DNA of 64,000 bases from contig NZ_NDHW01000091.1 of the NCBI RefSeq assembly GCF_002251945.1, forward strand, positions 1 through 64,000, written 5' to 3'. Each line of letters opens with the position of its first letter. The stretch's first letter is position 1. The notes beneath the pieces were generated by a model. The model was not told the origin of the DNA, did no database searches, and saw only the letters and a list, made by a program, of their open reading frames with translations. This DNA is from Pseudanabaena sp. SR411 (lineage in GTDB: Bacteria; Cyanobacteriota; Cyanobacteriia; Pseudanabaenales; Pseudanabaenaceae). The position numbers and the translations under genes were made by a program. This document shows, one piece after another, positions 63,919 to 64,000 of the stretch.

Positions 63919-64000
63919 TTAAGCTGCGACCAATTGTTCCGCTTGTTGGGTCAGTCGCTCAAAGGTAGCCCGCATCTTCAATCCAACGATAATTTGCAAT
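63919..64000 (-). CDS. 3' end of a minus-strand gene, unknown product
   Basis: An open frame reads in from the right edge and ends with TAA at 63919-63921; the last residues are MRATFERLTQQAEQLVAA. Only 26 residues are visible and they are helical and charged. A chemoreceptor or a coiled-coil protein would fit but cannot be shown. Confidence 0.4.
   Translation of the reverse strand, partial: LQIIVGLKMRATFERLTQQAEQLVAA

Overview
The window is cyanobacterial chromosome. Evidence: a psaM-type photosystem I peptide, a system II cytochrome c assembly protein (CcsA, the Ycf5 family), a KaiC/KaiB-like pair, bilin-type GAF domains, an Rcp1-type receiver, and the octamer GCGATCGC (HIP1) throughout. 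The GC-centred palindromic repeats and gene mix suggest a Pseudanabaena-like lineage; that genus-level guess is inference.

Left flank (1-8.5 kb): the 3' end of a cupredoxin gene, then a GT4 glycosyltransferase, a SAM methyltransferase, a Uma2 nuclease-fold protein and a GT2 glycosyltransferase. Next come psaM with a small membrane protein, a carboxylesterase, a transglutaminase-fold protein, ccsA, an exported protein of unknown function and tRNA-Asp(GTC). Palindromic repeats and hairpin terminators sit between these genes.

Core (8.5-58 kb): about 49 kb holding almost only signalling genes, nearly all on the plus strand and often overlapping by 1-14 bases. There are 15 histidine kinases. Eleven end in the same closely related HisKA-HATPase-receiver block, preceded by varied sets of CBS, PAS, GAF, receiver or membrane sensor domains. 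One kinase has HPt, one has the HisKA_2 type, and one phytochrome-like kinase is followed by an Rcp1-type receiver. Embedded in the array are a KaiC-like ATPase with a KaiB-like protein (minus strand), an RsbQ-type alpha/beta hydrolase, and a REC-GGDEF-EAL protein at the right end. No DNA-binding response regulator is present, so the visible outputs are cyclic-di-GMP turnover, single receivers and unlinked partners. The array looks grown by tandem duplication and domain shuffling.

The most notable system is at 34.7-37.8 kb. An RsbQ-like hydrolase, with its triad at S96/D219/H247, lies directly before a kinase that begins with an RsbP-type PAS domain and continues with a GAF carrying both cysteines of a dual-Cys cyanobacteriochrome. 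It looks like the Bacillus RsbQ-RsbP ligand module rewired to a light-sensing hybrid kinase. Two other kinases carry bilin-type or bilin-like GAF domains.

Right flank (58-64 kb): a transketolase-family TPP enzyme, two tandem related 30-residue hydrophobic peptides, a sulfite-oxidase-fold molybdoenzyme, a DciA-like (DUF721) protein with a zinc-ribbon tail, an AAA ATPase, and the 3' end of a minus-strand gene. Palindromic repeats recur between them, one a close copy of the repeat at 7.9 kb with its loop inverted.
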